DNA from: Hymenochaete sp. R1
Lineage: Eukaryota > Basidiomycota > Agaricomycetes > Hymenochaetales > Hymenochaetaceae
Assembly (NCBI GenBank): GCA_019400425.1
Contig: JAFREE010000153.1
Span: 1 to 57,560, forward strand
DNA: 57,560 nt
Reading direction: 5' to 3'
The notes beneath the pieces were generated by a model, which saw only the letters and a program-made list of their open reading frames with translations, did not search any database and had not been told where the DNA came from. Positions 1 through 9,358 of the stretch are shown here, in pieces. The stretch's first letter is position 1, and each line of letters begins with the position of its first letter. A program made the translations under genes and the position numbers.

Positions 1-109
1 ATACCGCATATAGGCGGCTTAGGCAACGTAGCAGAGCAACTTGTATATATACCCCTCTGTTCCGTAGTCTGACAATCCAATTGAAGTTTCCCCCCTACGC
101 TTTCTACCC

Positions 110-502
110 TCATCTAAGCTTGTAAATAGTGACGTCTATCGGAGACTCCTTGGATCTACTCAGCCAGATTGCGCTTCGATCGAGAGACGTAGAGTTGTCC
201 GTGAGCCTAATGTTCGTCCAGAGACTGGGCGTTCCGAGGGCGGCATCCCTCCAATAGTGACATACATGCGACACCCGCACCGGGAACATTGGTATCAAAG
301 CATCTGGGTAATAGCTCAAGTCTTCAACGTCGAAAGCAAACCGCCTTCTTCTGTCTTGAGTGTCGTCGATAGTCCCAACTTCAAAGATGCGAGATAGGAT
401 CTCCGGAGGAAGCCTATTTATCAGGCATTCTTTGCTTTTTAACGAACTGGATCCCTGCTTTATCGCCATTCTCCTTCTCGTCTTTGCTCGAGTTCCTTTC
501 AT
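110..502 (-). pseudogene. F-box protein fragment (truncated paralogue)
   Basis: This 130-codon frame begins MKGTRAKTRRR and carries an F-box-like segment (LPPEILSRIFEVGTIDD, then VSHVCHYWRDAALGTPSLW). It aligns along its whole length with the first ~150 residues of the 581-residue F-box protein at 27043-28788. It then stops just after the region matching RSREHPVDVSIEF, so the long C-terminal substrate-recognition part is missing. F-box proteins bind Skp1 in SCF ubiquitin ligases; a copy reduced to the F-box could only be a dominant-negative-like remnant or a dead gene. Only about 110 bases remain before the window edge, so an intron leading to further exons outside the window cannot be excluded. 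I favour a truncated duplicate. The start is supported by similarity to the intact copy's MKGKPA start and by a matching leader motif upstream. Confidence 0.6.
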
Positions 503-1086
503 CGTGGGTCACAATAGATGCGCGAAAGTTCGCTTGCGTCGACGTAGAGACGGATTGGAGGAAGATGAGGTGAGGTGAGCAAGGTCAGGATCAACCGCAG
601 TCGTGACGAGTCGCGACGTTCTAAAAATAATTTAAATAAAGTAGAGTGCGACGATCGTGTCTGAATAGTTCAATTCGTGGCATTTTTTGTGCGTTAAACC
701 TGGGAATCATTTCTTCGAACGTTGTCCATTAGTGAAAGAACAAAGTAGTTGTAGTACAGAAGAATAATCAACTTGAAGATTCAAGAGAGTTCAAATATAT
801 GGCAAGATCAGAGGAATTCAAAAACAAGAGGAAAGGTGATCAGGGCGATCTGAAGAAAGCGAAGGAATGCAAGAAATCATTAGAAATATAGGAAAACAGG
901 ACACTCGACGACACTTTCACATAAAAATACACTACACTGTTTTGTCAACGAGTACGCGTCAGTTCTTCTGTCATCACCTTCAGGCCATACACTGGACTGC
1001 ACTGTAACTTCCTAGAGTGAAAGACGATGAGATTATGTATGAATGCTTTAGGCTTTTAGCGGTACTCACATACACACGTACCCATC
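503..1086. other. Intergenic, upstream of the F-box fragment
   Basis: No convincing gene. At 564-582 the minus strand carries a leader motif (TTGCTCACCTCACCTCATC) that recurs with two differences at 26970-26988, at a similar distance upstream of the intact F-box gene. The rest is A/T-rich with short unconvincing frames. Confidence 0.5.
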
Positions 1087-2072
1087 TCATTCGTACTTCA
1101 ACGGATCATCTTCGTCCTCCACCCTCCCCTCACCAGAACGCGAGCCCGAAGCCACATTCGACCCCCCACCACTCAAACTCGGCCTCCCCCTCGAGCTCCC
1201 ACTAGCAACATCTGACCGCCCACTAGTACTGGCAGCACAAACACTCGGCTTCCCTACACTCGGCCTCCCAACACCCGGCCTCTTACCACTAGCACCCGAC
1301 CCACTCTTTCCCCCAGTATACGTCAAATGATGACTCTTGAACGTCACGATCGCAGGTATCGACACCAACGGCGCGGACGCCCTGATAATCTGCCTGATAT
1401 CCGCCTGCTTGTTCTGTTCGTCGCACACTTTGCAGGGGCAGTCGCCTTGTTTCCCGTATGCGAGCCAGATGCCGTGCATGACGAACGCGTAGGGAGAGTC
1501 GAACTTGAGGTCGCGTTTGCCGTATTTGTCAAAACCTGCGGAGTAAAATAAAAGAAGTGGTTGGTAAGCTGTTTAGGGAGGGAGGGACAACTCGAAGGTG
1601 GGACTTACTGAACAGGTACTGGTCGGGTTGTCGTGTCGAGCCCTCGGCGCGTTCTTTGGAGAAAAGCATATAACCCCTGGGAAATCTTTTCATGAAGAAG
1701 AGCTGTTCTGGGTCTGAGGGAAATGGTCAGAATACGCAAAGATAAGCATACGCCGGGGGACACAGAGGTCCGAAGCTTAGCACTCACCAATATTCTCCAC
1801 CAACTGCCCATAATGCATCATATACGTCCCAATAACACACTTCCAGTATCTCCTATGAACCTCGTCCGCCCTCGGACAATAAACCGCTTCATCAATGCCA
1901 TCCTCGAACTCGACCTTCCGAGTGCCTTTCTCATAACGAGGCAAAATGAGGTGGGTCGGTACGCGCGATAACGGCATTCAGAGTCCGTTTGGCGAAGTTC
2001 GAAGACGGGGTGTTTGACCATGACTAAGCCTGGTAGGCTTTGTTGGTGGGGCTGTGGCCCCGGGTTGGACAT
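1087..2072 (-). pseudogene. Clr2 N-terminal-module protein, copy A (frameshifted)
   Basis: The model is complement(1087-1535, 1609-1713, 1788-2072). Exon 1 carries the motif PRADEVHRRYWKCVIGTYMM, exon 2 a PRGYMLFSKERAEGS...DQYLF segment, and exon 3 FDSPYAFVMHGIWLA followed by a CPCKVC cysteine cluster and a Ser/Gly-rich tail. The YLF/FDSP.AF..H..WLA/C.C..C order matches the Clr2 transcription-silencing module, which in fission yeast belongs to the SHREC heterochromatin complex. Exon 1 changes frame between the segment TDSECRYR and RVPTHLILPRY. The break lies in a CGCGCG run at 1962-1967, and removing one CG unit would make the frame continuous, consistent with a 2-bp insertion. The spliced length is 839 nt, two more than a multiple of three. 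The copy is either a recent pseudogene or a sequencing error in a dinucleotide run. All splice sites look functional. Confidence 0.72.
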
Positions 2073-2610
2073 GGTGGTCGATGTGAGAGGAGAGGGTGTA
2101 GGATTGTGGGCAGGGAGTATGGAGGAGGACCCATTTGAGTCAGGTCGTCGCTGGTTTACGGCAGAGGCAGAGGGCCGCGGGTATAGGTGTGTTCCCTCGC
2201 CGTTCGTGTCTTCTCGATCTGAGGCGGAGGTATTTCATAACATAGACTTTTTTGATCAACGCTCCTTTGATGAAAGATGAACACCAGTAACGACTCAGAA
2301 ACACGAGAAGACAGTAGCGCAATGAATTAATCAAAATAGAAACAACAGGAGATATTTGAGAGTATGATCAGAGAGTGAGAAAGAGAATGAATACAACAAG
2401 TTGAAAGAATGAATCGTGATCAACAGCGACCACACTGGCAGGAATTCTCTCGTAAGGCTACAAAATACAGACCAAGCGACGATTATGTTTTACAACTTTT
2501 ACTCTTCATTCTTATACGTTCTAGATAATAATGGAAAATGGCTTTCAGGCTCTAAGCAACTTTGGCACACCGAGTCACTCACACTCCCATCACAGACGCA
2601 CGCCTTCATC
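2073..2610. other. Intergenic between Clr2-module copies A and B
   Basis: No gene seen. This should hold the copy A promoter, transcribed leftwards, and the copy B 3' end. No clear TATA element was found. Confidence 0.45.
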
Positions 2611-3689
2611 CTAATCGGACTCGGACTCGGACTCGGACACCAGTTCGTCTTGCTCACTACACTCGCTCAGGAGACCCGAGTGCCTCTGTCCCAGCAAGGG
2701 TGAGGCAAGAAATGTTGATGTAGCGGGGCTTGCTGTCACATCCGAGCGTCCACTCAGGCTGGCACCTCTCGACCCTGCCGCCACCTCCCTCCCTAAATTC
2801 ATCCCATCGGCACGAACACTCGAACCCTCTCCACCCTGCAGCAGAACCTTGCCCTCATTCCCGTTCCCCTCGCCATCCCTATCCGCACCCGCACCCGTAT
2901 CCGCAGCCGCAGACTTGACGATCCTGCGCACCTTCACAGACGGCGCGAACCGCTTCAGCCTCTCGTGAATCTCCGTCTGCTTATTCCTCTTATCGCACAC
3001 TTTGCAGGGACACTTGTACCGCATTCCATGTGCGAGCCAGATGCCGTGCAGGACGAAAGCCAGGGGAGAGTCGAACTTGAGTTTGCGTTCGCCGCTTTTG
3101 TCAAAACCTGTAGATAGCGTAGCGGTTCGTGAGCTTAGATGATAAAAGATAAAAGCGAGAGATGGCGGAAGAGAGATGCAAACTTGAAGGGGCTTACCGA
3201 ATAGATACAGGTCGGGTGGGTGCTTTGAGCCCTCCTCGCGTAGTTTGGAATAAAGCTCGTAGCCCACAGGGAACTCTCGCAATTGGAACGACTGTCCCGG
3301 TTCTACGAAAAAGAAAAAGAAAAGCCACAAAAACACCAAGTCAACCACCAAGCGCCACCACAAAACCACATTACAGTAAACTCACCAATACCCTCCATCA
3401 GCTTCCCATAATGCATCATGAACGTCCCGATCTTGCTTTTCCAATACGTCCTATGCGCCTCGTCCGCTCTCGGACACAAATGCCAGTGCACGTCTTCCTG
3501 GTCGTCCTCAGGATCGGCCTTCCGCTTCCCGCGTCTCGAGTAGCGAGGGAGCTCAACTTGGGGTGGTGGCACGACAGGCTCTTCGCCCTCTTCGCAGTCC
3601 GTGTGGCGAAGTTCAAAGACCGGGAAGTCGACCATGGTTATACCTCGAGGTAGTCCGGTTGTGTGTGGGTATCGCCGTGTGTCGGACAT
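2611..3689 (-). CDS. Clr2 N-terminal-module protein, copy B
   Basis: The model is complement(2611-3107, 3198-3302, 3386-3689), giving 301 aa. I chose the start at 3689 (MSDTRRYPHTTG) because it aligns with the start of copy A. Upstream in-frame codons to 3764 have no counterpart in the paralogues. Residues ~35-100 contain VFELRHTD and CPRADEAHRTYWKSKIGTF. The 105-nt middle exon encodes FPVGYELYSKLREEGS..PDLYLFG. The last exon opens with FDKSGERKLKFDSPLAFVLH, then HGIWLAHG and a CPCKVC cluster that may bind zinc. The tail is low-complexity, Ser/Gly-rich, and ends in alternating Ser-Glu. The module resembles the Clr2 silencing-protein N-terminal region, but the larger C-terminal Clr2 domain is absent. 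A nuclear chromatin role is inferred, not shown. This copy is intact. Confidence 0.75.
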
Positions 3690-4170
3690 GTTGGACGACG
3701 ACAACGGGCAAGACGGCCCTGGTTTGTCGATATGGTGTGCGATAGAGCCATGAAGTCGTGTCACCGACAGACATCAGCTGCACGTTTACGGCAGAGTCGC
3801 GGGAAAGAAGTATTAATACATTGGCGCGTTTCTTAGTCAGCGGAACTATTTGGATTTGTCATTCACTGAAGTAAAGACGGGGGAATGGTGAGCAGACGAT
3901 GGTCGGAGCCTCTTCAGGCTCTTGGCTCAGGCTGCAATGAGAAGCAGTATAAAATACACTTTCGAAATTATCAATTGCACATCAAAACTTCGAGATGTAT
4001 TAGTGATATAAAGAACAAACAACAACACTTGACCCCAAAGGCCATAAACGAAAGCATCGTGGGTGATATACAAAGACATTAATTTTTGTTCAGAAGTGGG
4101 GACAATGAAATGTTTATAAAATGACAGACTGCAAAACCAAAAGTAAATCCATCCATGTCCGTTAAGCTCG
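3690..4170. other. Intergenic between Clr2-module copies B and C
   Basis: A/T-rich spacer with no supportable gene. It contains the copy B upstream region and the copy C 3' flank. Confidence 0.45.
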
Positions 4171-4955
4171 TTACTCCTCCCCCTCCCTCTCCCCCTCATT
4201 CACATTTTCCCTCCCATGCGCATTGTTTGTATTCTTTCCAATTACGACGGTACTCGGGATAGTAATTTCCGGGGCCGATGCGAGTAGTTCCTTCCGAATC
4301 TCGAACTGCTTCTCGGATTCGTCGCAGACTTTACAGCGACAACGCCCGAAGGTCCTACCCCGGGCTAACCAGACTGCGTGCCGGACGAACGCGTAGGGCG
4401 AGTCGAACATTATGATACGTTCTCCGTCAAAGTCAAATCCTGCATTGTGATGAACAAAGGAATCAGATGTCGATTGCGACTGTAGGGGTAAGAGACACGA
4501 ACCAATAAGATACTGATCAGCTACACGTCCCTCGTCTCCTATCCGTTCTTTGGTGTAGAGGGCATAGCCTTCCGGGAACGAGTCAAGGAGAAAACGTTTT
4601 GCTGGGTCTAACAGGTAGCACACGGAGCACGATCTCGTAAGCAAGTCATTTACCGCAGTCATTGGTGGCTTCAGACACGACACGTACCGTTGTTCTGTAG
4701 CACCTTCCCATAATGCACCATATACGTCCCAATCACCACTTTCCAGTAAATTTGGTGCGTTTCGTCAGCGGGAGGGCAGATCGACTTATCCGTAGCACCA
4801 CTCTTTTTAGCATCCCAAATGAATCGCGATGGCACGCGCCCCCTACGGCAATCCGTGTTGTTGATGACAAACTTGCCCTTCGTCAGTCGTTTTAAGTATT
4901 TCGCCTTGGTTGGAGTCTGTTGTTGCTCTGAGGTTGAAGATTGCGTGGAGGACAT
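4171..4955 (-). CDS. Clr2 N-terminal-module protein, copy C
   Basis: The model is complement(4171-4439, 4503-4607, 4688-4955), giving 213 aa, the shortest of the three tandem copies. Exon 1 encodes FVINNTDCRRGRVPSRF and CPPADETHQIYWKVVIGTYM. The middle exon is exactly 105 nt, as in copies A and B, and encodes FPEGYALYTKERIGDEG..DQYLIG. Exon 3 has FDSPYAFVRHAVWLARG and the cysteine cluster CRCKVC, then a short acidic tail ending EGEREGEE. The long Ser/Gly tails of A and B are missing. The intron after the 105-nt exon uses a weaker donor (GTTCGT). It shares the Clr2-like module order with its neighbours. Divergence between copies is substantial, so the array is not very recent. Function is inferred from the module only. 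Confidence 0.72.
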
Positions 4956-5130
4956 GGTAGTGGTGGTGGTGGTAAGAGGACAAGAGGCGTTGAGCCCCAG
5001 TAGGGCGAGGGCATTCTCTAATTATACCTGTGGGCGCGAACGCGCGACGCGTATTACTAAGCAGCTTCCCCACATATTTTCCCAAACGCCTGCCCGACCT
5101 CACCGACCACGGTTTCTCACCCAGGACACC

Positions 5131-6007
5131 ATGACGGTCGACTCAACAGAACAGCCCGCGCTCTTTACAGCTACGTCTGCATATTCGGTGCGCATCTCCA
5201 CTAGGTTTTTGAAATTGAGTTTTCATTCTGGATCTTCGCAATGCAGCTGGCAGCTGTTGCAGGCATTGGACTTGTCGCACGCGCCGCTGCGAACGCGTAT
5301 CTCCCGAAGAACGCACGCTGGCAAGACAGAGCGACGTTCATATGGCTTGCATTTGACGCTATGATCCATTTCTCGTTTGAGGGGTCTTTTCTGTACCTCT
5401 CAACGTTTGGACGTTCTGTCAATGAGAGCACAGGTCCTTTCGCAGAACTCTGTATGCATTTCCTTTTTTGTTGTTCTCACTCGGAGCCTAATCGATGAAT
5501 TTGAAGGGAAAGAATACACGCGAGCTGATTTTCGTTGGGGTGTATCTGACCCAACCGTCGTGTCTCTCGAGATTCTGACCGTTCTCGGTGCTGGTCCTCT
5601 TTGCTGCTACATATTATACCAGCTCGCCAAAGGAGATGCGGCACGTCACTACTGGATTGTGGTGCTGAGCACTGCCGAGTTATATGGAGGATGGATGACG
5701 TTTTGCCCGGAATGGTTGACGGGGTCACCTAACTTGGACACGTCAAACCCGCTGTACCTTTGGGTGTACCTTGTTGTATGTCTTTTCATTTTTGCAAAAG
5801 CCTATGACCGACATTAACTACCTTTTTCACTGCAGTTCATGAACGTCATGTGAGTTGTTTGCATGTGAAGGGGGTTACTTGCTAATCTTTTTTTCGTGCT
5901 TTAGCTGGGTTGCGATACCGCTGTGGCTGATGTATGACTCATACGGACACATTGCGAGGTCGATTCGACTTGCACAAGGGAAAGTAAGCGCGTCGAAGGG
6001 ACAGTGA
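5131..6007 (+). CDS. EBP/EXPERA-family sterol delta8-delta7 isomerase-like protein
   Basis: Five exons, 5131-5187, 5247-5451, 5507-5775, 5836-5849 and 5905-6007, give 215 aa. The protein has four hydrophobic segments. Family landmarks are FDAMIHFSFEGSFLYL, with the H...E pair of the active-site region, followed by AELYGGWMTFCPEWLTG and LYLWVYLVFMN...W..IPLWLMYDS, which matches the conserved last helices of emopamil-binding proteins. Members act in the endoplasmic reticulum on sterol intermediates; many fungi also rely on the unrelated Erg2, so this may be a paralogous or auxiliary activity. Exon 4 is only 14 nt. The start is taken at MTVDSTEQPAL because the first intron joins it in frame to LAAVAGIGLV; a downstream ATG at 5241 spans the acceptor and is rejected. 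Confidence 0.85.
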
Positions 6008-6700
6008 GGATCAAGATTCCGTACGAATATCTTACGTAATGAGTATGTTTGTATTTCTCCCTCGGAGTCTTTTCTAGTCTTTCTAGTCTTTCTCCAACGG
6101 GATTTTCATCCGTCCCGTCGGTGGCTGAAAGCTTGTTTGACTACCCGCTTTTCATCCTTCCGTCTTCTTGGCTTGGCCACTTCGCACTTTGCAATTCCCC
6201 CAAATTATTGGATATCATCTCTTTTGATTAGGAAATTAGCAAAAAAGACTGACCCCCATCTTCAATGCATTTAAAAGCACTGCATATATTTATGGCAGAT
6301 TTATTTGTACGAGGGTAAAGGACCACATGTAGAGATGACGCCGAAAGATGGCATATGATGGTTCCAGATGTTCCGTATGTTGGGGGATATTGATATTGAT
6401 CGGGCACGTTGCCATGTCGGCTACAACATATCAACAAGAAAAAAAAGAAGACACGGGGCGATTGGTGGTAAACGAGGGTTATAAAAGAGAGGACTGGCGG
6501 ACAAACAGGCGCTCCTCATCGTTTCACTCCCGTCCATCACTCCCTCTCTCCGGTACCCTCTCCTCATCTCCCTCGTCAGCTCGCGCCCTTCCTTCCCCAA
6601 CCCTGTCCCTCGTTCCACAGCACTAAGAGCTCACGACTTTTCCTATATAACAATCAACAATCACTTCACTTCCTCGCCAACGTCAACGTTACCACACACA
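6008..6700. other. Intergenic and promoter region of the secreted Kre9-like gene
   Basis: No gene. The right half becomes CT-rich (about 6525-6620), as is common ahead of highly expressed fungal genes. Confidence 0.5.
6480..6487 (+). promoter_or_regulatory. TATA box (TATAAAAG)
   Basis: A consensus TATAAAAG lies about 215 bp before the ATG at 6701 and is followed by a pyrimidine-rich tract. A second, weaker TATATAA is at 6644-6650, only ~50 bp from the ATG. The strong element and the C-ending codons of the gene suggest high expression. Confidence 0.5.
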
Positions 6701-7540
6701 ATGATCTTCAACACCTTCGCCACCCTCACCGCCCTCTTCGCAGCCTCCTCCGCGGTCCTCGCTTCCCCAGCGTCCATCCAGAAGCGCGTCAGCATCGTCA
6801 ACAACATCGTCTACAACCCCATGATCACCTCGCCCAAGCAGGGCGACAGCTGGATCATGGGCGCCGTGCAGACGATCACTTGGAACACGTCTGACATGCC
6901 TGACGAGGTCAAGCAGTCCACCGGGACCATCCTCCTCGGGTTCAATGAGAACGGGAGCGAGAACCTCGACATCGGTGAGCGCGAGCGTTCTTTCTTTCTT
7001 TCTTTCTTTTCGTTGTTCTTTCTTACTCCACTTTTCGGGGGAAGAAGATCTGGGGTGGTTTCTATTCATTTGATCAAAATATTTTATGACTTGTATGTTT
7101 TTGATCGGCATTCTGACGCGTGTTTGATTCCGAATTAATTAGCCCACCCTTTGGCCACCGGCTTCAAGATCGCGGACGGCCAGACGCAGGTCACCGTCCC
7201 CACCGTCGGCGAGCGCGACGACTACATCGTCGTCCGTAAGTCTGTTTTTCTTCTTTCGTTTCCGAGTTACACGTCCTTGATGTTTACGCTTACATGCTAT
7301 GATTAAACAGTCTTCGGCGACTCCGGCAACGCATCGGGAGAGTTCAGCATCAAGAGCGGCGACGCGAGCTCTTCGTCTTCCGACGCCGCCTCGTCGACCA
7401 CCTCCACCGAGGCCTCCAGTTCTTCCGAGTCGGCCACGGCATCAACCACAGACGCCTCTGCTTCTGCCTCTGCCTCTGCCACTTCAACCGATGCTGCTTC
7501 CTCCGCGTCTTCCACCGAGTCCGCATCCGCTACGGCCTAA
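6701..7540 (+). CDS. Secreted Kre9/KNH-like N-terminal domain, Ser-rich protein
   Basis: Exons 6701-6974, 7143-7235 and 7311-7540 give 198 aa. Residues 1-21 form a signal peptide (hydrophobic LTALFAASSAVLASPA), followed by a KR site that may be cleaved. Residues ~30-130 match the Kre9/KNH-type immunoglobulin-like domain of fungal wall and surface proteins (ITSPKQGDSW, TITWNT, FGDSGNASGEFSI). The C-terminal ~70 residues are almost only Ser, Ala, Thr, Asp and Glu, a likely heavily O-mannosylated stalk. Unlike many relatives the protein ends in SATA with no hydrophobic GPI-attachment tail, so it is predicted to be freely secreted or wall-trapped. Codons strongly favour C in third position. The role of the family in beta-glucan assembly is suggestive only. 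Confidence 0.82.
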
Positions 7541-8079
7541 AGCAGGATTCGATTCGGACCTCCTTTTTTCGCCGATATCGCGCTCACATTCACTGGGACA
7601 TTTTCTTTCCTCTCACTCCTCCCTTCGGTAGTTCAGTAGTGTCAGTGTTTCACGCCGTACCTTTCGGACTGGATATACACTTTTCAACTTGCACCCCCTC
7701 CCTTTCTATCTCGTTTCAAAATTTTCAAATTTCGACTGCTTCGGTTATCGCATGGGCGAGCTTCCGACGGACTGTCTTCAGTATTATCGTTTTTACCCCT
7801 TTCACCCTTTCGTGCAGGCGCTTGCGCCCATCCTTTTGCTTTATAAGAATATCATCCTGTTGAAAAAAAAGTAATGGCGATCGATTTGATATGCTTGCTC
7901 CCTTTCCTTCTTTTATTCTTGAGTGAAAATGGACGTCGAGAAAAGACCTCATAAATGCAATCGTTTAAGCATAGTAATAAAGTGCGAGACGATAAGTGGA
8001 ATTGATGAAAGATTCGACCATCTACTATTTGAACTCCAGTGAGGATATCAGCTTAAACAGGAAAGAGTTAAGATCCATT
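7541..8079. other. Convergent intergenic region
   Basis: 3' flanks of the Kre9-like gene (plus) and mS41 (minus) meet here. No gene is supportable. T-rich tracts near 7550-7700 fit a 3' UTR. Confidence 0.5.
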
Positions 8080-8297
8080 TCACCGCTTTCTTCTCGACCG
8101 AATCCGTTTCCCATTCTGCACAGCCGGTCCGTGTCTACCAATCCGTCCCAACAATCCACACGAAATTAGGAACGGAAGAAGGCGAAAGAAGAGAAAAAAA
8201 AACAAGTCATCGTCAGCACAAGCACAAGCACCCCAAAAAAACAAGCCTCCAAAGAATCCGTCCCCACCCTACACTCCTACCCACGGAAAACAAAAAC

Positions 8298-8331
<34 letters not shown>

Positions 8332-8867
8332 GAAAAGCACGCACCCCCTAATCTTCTTCCTCCCCCTCGCAGGATGCACAAACGTCGGCACCGGCACCCC
8401 CTGCCTATACTTCTCCAAACACCACAACGTGTACCGCCGATCGCGCACGCCCAGACCCATCTCCTTCAGCGCGTGCCCGTCGATCTGCCAGAGGGCGTCC
8501 CAGGTCCAGGTGCTGGTGCCAGTGCTGTCCGCTGTGGGGGGTGGCTTGAGCTTGGAGGAGAGGTCGCGCCCGAGGGAGGTTAGGAGTGTGCTTGGGGTTT
8601 CGTTGCCTGGTGTAGAAGGGTGGGGGAGGGGGATAAGAGGTGTTAGCACGCATGGATGATTAAGATTTGGATTTGGGGTGAGGTAGGGTAAGGTAAGGTG
8701 GAGAAGAAACGCCGCTCACGCTCACCTCTGGGAGCTGGGACAGGTCTGTTGGCTGCATGGTTCACGAACGAACGAGCGACGGGAGCCGTGACGTTCACTT
8801 GAGCGCGGGGCCCTGTAACCTGCGTTGGCGAACGAGAAACGAGCCTGCTCAAGAGACGGCTGGCCAT
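8080..8867 (-). CDS. FYV4: Mitochondrial small-subunit ribosomal protein mS41 (FYV4, IGR motif)
   Basis: The model is complement(8080-8134, 8345-8606, 8726-8867), giving 152 aa. The start MASRLLSRLVSRSP is an Arg/Ser-rich mitochondrial presequence. The core SLGRDL...TWDALWQIDGHALKEMG followed by RDRRYTLWCLEKYRQG is the IGR motif that defines the mS41/Fyv4 family, a component of the mitochondrial 37S subunit. The last exon encodes only HGPAVQNGKRIRSRRKR, a basic C-terminus usual for the family. Without splicing, the frame runs into a meaningless Phe/Ser repeat, which is the intron containing a (CGAAAA)n tract on the plus strand. Frame continuity and the expected short length support the model. 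Confidence 0.87.
8302..8331. repeat. (CGAAAA)5 hexanucleotide microsatellite in an mS41 intron
   Basis: Five perfect CGAAAA units, within the 210-bp second intron of mS41. Flanking bases are related (ACAAAAACAAAA). Confidence 0.9.
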
Positions 8868-9358
8868 CTTTTGGGTACTAATATTGGTTTTGCTAGAAAC
8901 CGAATGGCGGACGGTCGGAGAGCTCAGAGCTGGGACGGGACGTTTGGAGTTGGTGTGTTGAGCCTTGACGTGCGAGAGCGGGGCCGGGAGACTTTTGGCG
9001 CAAGTGATCGACCGTAGATCTTCTTGTTGCATGACTCAGCGATATTAGATAAGCGAATCGCCCTCTAAGAACTCAGAACCCAAGTATTCATTGATATTGA
9101 AAGACAAGGAACATTGGACACGGCCGAACATAGGGCACAGTTTCATACTGATGATATTGATAAGGCACAGTTGAGTCACGTCAAGAAACATCGATTCGAG
9201 AATACAGTATTTTGGAGACGCCGACGGGAATGTCTTCTGGCTTCTTCGCTACAAGGATTACAAGAACTTCGACAAGAAAATAATATCGGATCTCGAAACA
9301 CGTACAAATCAATACCAGCGCAGAATTACTTTTCAATTCCCACTTATTTAAAGCAACA

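Noticed and set aside
4819..5364. 181-codon plus-strand frame between copy C and the EBP gene
   Set aside because: It overlaps copy C exon 1 in antisense and then reads through the EBP first exon and its intron; the spliced EBP model explains the region better.
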